From assembly GCA_036393975.1 (NCBI GenBank), contig DASWFZ010000186.1:1-7529 (forward strand): a DNA stretch of 7,529 nucleotides. The letters run 5' to 3'. This document shows positions 4,886 to 7,529 of the stretch, in pieces. Source of the stretch: 13-1-40CM-64-14 sp036393975. GTDB taxonomy: Bacteria > Sysuimicrobiota > Sysuimicrobiia > Sysuimicrobiales > Kaftiobacteriaceae. The notes beneath the pieces were generated by a model. It was given only the letters and a program-made list of their open reading frames with translations. It was not told the DNA's origin and did no database searches. A program made the translations under genes and the position numbers. Each line of letters starts with the position of its first letter. Within the stretch, counting starts at the first letter, position 1.

Positions 4886-5659
4886 ATGCGCCTGCGAGGC
4901 AAGGTTGCGCTGATCACGGGGGCGGCCAGTGGGATGGGGCGCACGGCCGCGGGGCTGTTTGCCGCTGAAGGGGCAAAAGTGGTGATTGCCGACGTCACCG
5001 AACCTGCCGGTGAGCGCGCCGTGCAGGAGATCAAGTCTGCCGGGGGCGAGGCGGCGTTCATCCGGGCCGACGTCTCCAAGGCGGCCGAGGTCGCCGCGAT
5101 GGTGCGGTTTGCCGTGGAGAGGTTCGGGGGTCTGCAGGTGCTGTACAACAACGCCGGCATCTTCCACCCGGAAGATGGAGGGACGGTGCAGACGGCGGAG
5201 ACGATCTGGGATCGAGTGATCGACATCAACCTTAAGGGCGTGTGGCTGGGGTGCAAGTACGGCATCCCCGCCCTGTTGAACTCAGGAGGCGGCTCGATCA
5301 TCAACGTGGCGTCCTTCGTGGCCCTCGTGGGGGCGGCGACTCCGCAGATTGCGTATACCGCGAGCAAAGGCGGCGTGCTCGCCATGACCAGGGAGATCGC
5401 GGTCGAGTATGCTCGTAATGGCATTAGAGCCAACGCCTTGTGTCCCGGCCCCGTCGAGACGCCGATGCTCGCTGAACTCCTCAGCGACCCCCAGCGGCGG
5501 GCTCGGCGGCTCGTGCACGTACCGATTGGGCGTTTCGGCCGGGCGGAAGAGGTGGCCCAGGCGGCCCTGTGGTTAGCCTCCGATGAGTCCTCGCTCATGA
5601 CCGGCGCGGCGTTGGTCGTGGACGGCGGGATCACCGCCGCTTACGTGACTCCAGAGTAG
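4886..5659 (+). CDS. SDR-family NAD(P)-dependent oxidoreductase
   Basis: This 257-residue protein is a classical short-chain dehydrogenase of normal length. The cofactor motif TGAASGMG is at 11-18, with an acidic D36 after the second strand that favours NAD over NADP. NNAG is at 88-91 and the active-site Asn at 115 (DINLKG). Catalytic Ser143 (NVASF) and the YxxxK pair Y157/K161 (AYTASKGG) follow. The substrate-side PG-PVETPM loop is at 187-194 and the C-terminal dimer segment is LVVDGG. These enzymes interconvert alcohols and ketones or aldehydes in the cytoplasm. The ATG at 4886 is chosen because AGGAGG (4873-4878) lies seven bases upstream and the fold starts at residue 6; the frame is open from 4832 but the extra residues are unrelated. 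The ALDH gene follows 16 bases after the stop, so the two form an operon and probably act in sequence on one substrate. The substrate is unknown. Confidence 0.95.
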   Translation: MRLRGKVALITGAASGMGRTAAGLFAAEGAKVVIADVTEPAGERAVQEIKSAGGEAAFIRADVSKAAEVAAMVRFAVERFGGLQVLYNNAGIFHPEDGGTVQTAETIWDRVIDINLKGVWLGCKYGIPALLNSGGGSIINVASFVALVGAATPQIAYTASKGGVLAMTREIAVEYARNGIRANALCPGPVETPMLAELLSDPQRRARRLVHVPIGRFGRAEEVAQAALWLASDESSLMTGAALVVDGGITAAYVTPE

Positions 5660-5675
5660 CGACAGGAGGTAAGCG

Positions 5676-7130
5676 ATGGCAGTCACGCAGCAGGTCTATC
5701 AGTTCGTGATCGATGGGCGCGAGGCCGGTGCGGTCTCCGGGCGAACCGCCACCGTGACGAACCCGGCCACCGGTGCCGTGGTCGCCTCCGCGCCCGTGGG
5801 CGATGACCAGGATGTCCAGCGGGCCGTGTTAGCGGCCCGTCGCGCCTTCGAGGAGGGACCGTGGCCCCGGATGTCGGCCAGCGAACGCGGTCGCGTGTTG
5901 CTGCGCATCGCCTCTCTCCTGCGCGAGCGCGTCGAGTCCGTGGCGCGCCTGGAGGTCCTTCAGTCCGGCAAGCCGATCCGAGACGCCCGCGGGGAGGTGC
6001 TCGCCGCAGCGGAGTGCTTCGAGTACTACGCGGGAGCAGCGACGAAGTGGTTCGGCGAGACTATTCCGGTCACCGACCGCGGCCTAGACTTCACCCTGCG
6101 AGAACCGATCGGTGTAGTCGGGCTGATCGTCCCCTGGAATTTCCCGTTGATGATCGCCTCCTGGAAAGTCGCTCCATCGCTGGCCGTGGGCAACACGGCC
6201 GTGCTAAAACCTGCCAGCGCCACGCCCCTCACCGCCCTGGCCCTTGGAACCATTGCGCTGGAGGCCGGGGTACCCGCGGGCGTCCTGAACGTGATCACCG
6301 GGCCGGGAGCGATCGCCGGCATGGCGCTGGTTCGCCATCCCGACGTGCGGAAGATCGCATTCACGGGCGAGACGACGACGGGCATGGAGATCATGAAAGC
6401 CGCCGCCGACTCGATGACGCGCATCTCTCTAGAACTCGGCGGGAAGTCGCCGAATGTGATCTTCGCCGATGCGGACCTGGCGCGGGCCATCCCTAGCGCC
6501 GTGAGCGCGGTCTTTGCAAACGCGGGTCAAGACTGCTGCGCGCGCAGCAGGATTTTTATCGAACGATCGATCTACGATCGCGCCGTGGCGAGCTTGGTGC
6601 AGGAAACCCGCAAACTCCGGTCTGGCGACCCCCTGCAGGAAGAGACCCAAATCGGCTCATTGATTTCCCAGAGCCACCGCGATCGAGTGCGCGGGTACAT
6701 CGTACTCGGTGCGGAGGAAGGGGCCGAAGTACTCTGCGGCGGGGGGCCACCTGACGATCCGGCGCTGGCCCGCGGGGCCTACTTGCTGCCCGCGGTGCTC
6801 AGGAATGTGCGCAACGCCATGCGCGTGGCGCAGGAGGAGATTTTCGGCCCGGTAGCTTGCGCCATCCCGTTTATCGACGAAGCCGAGGTAGTGCGGATGG
6901 TGAACGACTCGCCTTACGGGCTGTCCGGCTCGATCTGGACGCGCGATATTAGTCGAGCTATGAGGATGGCGCGGGCGATCAAGTCAGGCGTGATCAGCGT
7001 CAACAGCAGCCACAGTGTGCATCAGGAGGCCCCATTCGGGGGGATGAAGATGAGCGGATTTGGGCGCGAGTTAGGCATGCACGCGCTGGAGCTGTATACC
7101 GAGGTGAAGAACATCTTCATCGGTGAGTAA
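5676..7130 (+). CDS. NAD(P)-dependent aldehyde dehydrogenase
   Basis: This 484-residue protein is a full-length aldehyde dehydrogenase, which oxidises an aldehyde to the carboxylic acid. Motifs in order: VPWNFPL (152-158, oxyanion Asn155), LKPA (177-180, cofactor Lys178), FTGETTTG (229-236), ELGGKSPN (253-260, general base Glu253), GQDCCAR (284-290, catalytic Cys287 by the GQxC rule), EEIFGPV (387-393, Glu388) and PFGGMKMSGFGRELG (453-467). It is closest in style to the betaine-aldehyde / phenylacetaldehyde / gamma-aminobutyraldehyde group of tetrameric cytoplasmic enzymes. FTGET where FTGST is common is a small oddity in the cofactor loop. The ATG is preceded by AGGAGGT (5664-5670) at five bases. 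It is the second gene of the SDR operon, so its substrate is likely the aldehyde product of the SDR. The precise aldehyde cannot be named. Confidence 0.95.
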   Translation: MAVTQQVYQFVIDGREAGAVSGRTATVTNPATGAVVASAPVGDDQDVQRAVLAARRAFEEGPWPRMSASERGRVLLRIASLLRERVESVARLEVLQSGKPIRDARGEVLAAAECFEYYAGAATKWFGETIPVTDRGLDFTLREPIGVVGLIVPWNFPLMIASWKVAPSLAVGNTAVLKPASATPLTALALGTIALEAGVPAGVLNVITGPGAIAGMALVRHPDVRKIAFTGETTTGMEIMKAAADSMTRISLELGGKSPNVIFADADLARAIPSAVSAVFANAGQDCCARSRIFIERSIYDRAVASLVQETRKLRSGDPLQEETQIGSLISQSHRDRVRGYIVLGAEEGAEVLCGGGPPDDPALARGAYLLPAVLRNVRNAMRVAQEEIFGPVACAIPFIDEAEVVRMVNDSPYGLSGSIWTRDISRAMRMARAIKSGVISVNSSHSVHQEAPFGGMKMSGFGRELGMHALELYTEVKNIFIGE

Positions 7131-7141
7131 CGGCGGACTGA

Positions 7142-7156
7142 CGACCCCTCGGGTCG
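7142..7156 (+). terminator. Short hairpin after ALDH
   Basis: CGACCC and GGGTCG pair perfectly (6 bp) around a three-base CTC loop, 12 bases after the ALDH stop. No T-run follows, so this is at best an accessory stop or an mRNA 3' end protector ahead of the larger hairpin at 7168-7200. Confidence 0.3.
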
Positions 7157-7167
7157 GATCGCGCAGG

Positions 7168-7200
7168 GAGGCATCCCGTCTGTGATCGTCGGGATGTCTC
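7168..7200 (+). terminator. Long hairpin between convergent genes (likely terminator)
   Basis: GAGGCATCCCG (7168-7178) pairs with CGGGATGTCTC (7190-7200): 11 pairs including one G-U on the plus strand, with an 11-base loop. It ends right at the stop codon of the amidotransferase gene coming from the other side, so it is well placed to stop both convergent transcripts. The tail after it (AGCGTTT) has only a weak T-run. Confidence 0.45.
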
Positions 7201-7529
7201 AGCGTTTACCCGCAGGGGTCGCGGGCATCACCATCTTCCGCACCCAGTTGCGCAGCTCGCATTGCCGGATCTGGTCGTCGAGGATGTCGTCTCCAACGGC
7301 CACGTCCCAGCGCAGGTCTTTCCGGCTCGGGTCGGATGCCAGGGCTTCCATGCGATGCACCTTCGCCTCCAGCGCCGCCCGGTCAGCAAAGAATCCTTCC
7401 TTGATCAAGGGATCAGCCCGAGCGACGATCAGGCGGGCCATCTCGGCGAGTTCGTATTCGGGATGATATTGGGTCGCCCAAAAGACGCCCTGACCGGACC
7501 TCACCTCGAGAGCCTGCACCCGAGTGTGA
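7199..7529 (-). CDS. Class I glutamine amidotransferase-like protein, C-terminal part (runs off right edge)
   Basis: About 109 C-terminal residues are visible, ending at the TGA at 7201-7199. The stretch FWATQYHPEY, followed by ELAEMARLI, is the end of a class I glutamine amidotransferase domain. H and E of HPE are the second and third members of the Cys-His-Glu triad; the nucleophile Cys would lie beyond the window. The frame is open through the edge (H-T-R before VQALEV), so the GTG at 7519 is an internal Val and not the start. The roughly 85 residues after HPE are longer than the usual ending and include a basic/acidic helical stretch (ADRAALEAKVHRMEALASDP). Similar stand-alone amidotransferases resemble GMP synthase or gamma-glutamyl hydrolases; which substrate is used cannot be told from this part. 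It is convergent with the ALDH gene, separated by hairpins. Confidence 0.85.
   Translation of the reverse strand, partial: HTRVQALEVRSGQGVFWATQYHPEYELAEMARLIVARADPLIKEGFFADRAALEAKVHRMEALASDPSRKDLRWDVAVGDDILDDQIRQCELRNWVRKMVMPATPAGKR

Noticed and set aside
4828..5634. 268-codon minus-strand frame opposite the SDR gene
   Set aside because: It is the shadow of a G+C-rich coding gene; the protein is Ala/Pro/Ser/Arg-rich with no domain, whereas the plus strand has a full SDR with all catalytic residues.
5861..6496. 211-codon plus-strand frame inside the ALDH gene
   Set aside because: Arg/Gly/His-rich out-of-frame translation of a clear ALDH; no independent start site or motif.
1..7529. CRISPR arrays, insertion sequences and long direct repeats
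   Set aside because: No regularly spaced repeats, transposase motifs or terminal inverted repeats were seen by eye on either strand.

Overview
The window is bacterial DNA with compact genes, strong Shine-Dalgarno sites (several AGGAGG-type), some GTG starts and short gene overlaps. The gene types (signal-less phosphoesterase, DUF1272, YCII-like, MazEF, SDR, ALDH, class I glutamine amidotransferase) and the G+C-rich codon use fit a free-living soil or sediment bacterium. No marker gene allows a firm lineage call. The right part (about 4180-7529) is clearly richer in G+C and in G/C-ending codons than the 1121-3500 part, so the window looks like a patchwork of small cassettes rather than one long operon.

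Layout, left to right. (1) Minus-strand pair at the left edge: a phosphoesterase/phospholipase C-family protein (119-1120) overlaps by ATGA with the start of a gene that leaves the window. The visible 40 residues of that gene resemble the N-terminus of an AlkA-type DNA-3-methyladenine glycosylase. (2) A gene-free stretch (1121-1506). (3) A plus-strand three-gene operon (1507-3083): a small two-helix membrane protein, a membrane-anchored LpxH-like calcineurin-type phosphoesterase and a divergent cold-shock-domain protein. (4) A minus-strand pair facing it: a DUF1272 Cys-rich zinc-ribbon-like protein (3169-3441) and a YCII-related protein (3527-3823). (5) A 360-base intergenic region with a probable promoter for the YCII gene, a decayed tRNA-Thr(CGT)-like sequence on the minus strand, and a good promoter for the next module. 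(6) A self-contained mazEF toxin-antitoxin module (4183-4763) with overlapping genes and a hairpin right after it. (7) A plus-strand two-gene catabolic operon: an SDR oxidoreductase and an aldehyde dehydrogenase (4886-7130), which together could take an alcohol through an aldehyde to an acid. A 12-base perfect palindrome lies upstream as a possible operator. (8) A long hairpin between convergent genes, then the C-terminal part of a class I glutamine amidotransferase running in from the right edge on the minus strand.

No CRISPR array, insertion sequence, rRNA or intact tRNA was seen. The items most worth a second look are the membrane phosphoesterase/cold-shock operon, the tRNA-like relic next to mazEF, and the phosphoesterase that cannot have an export signal.
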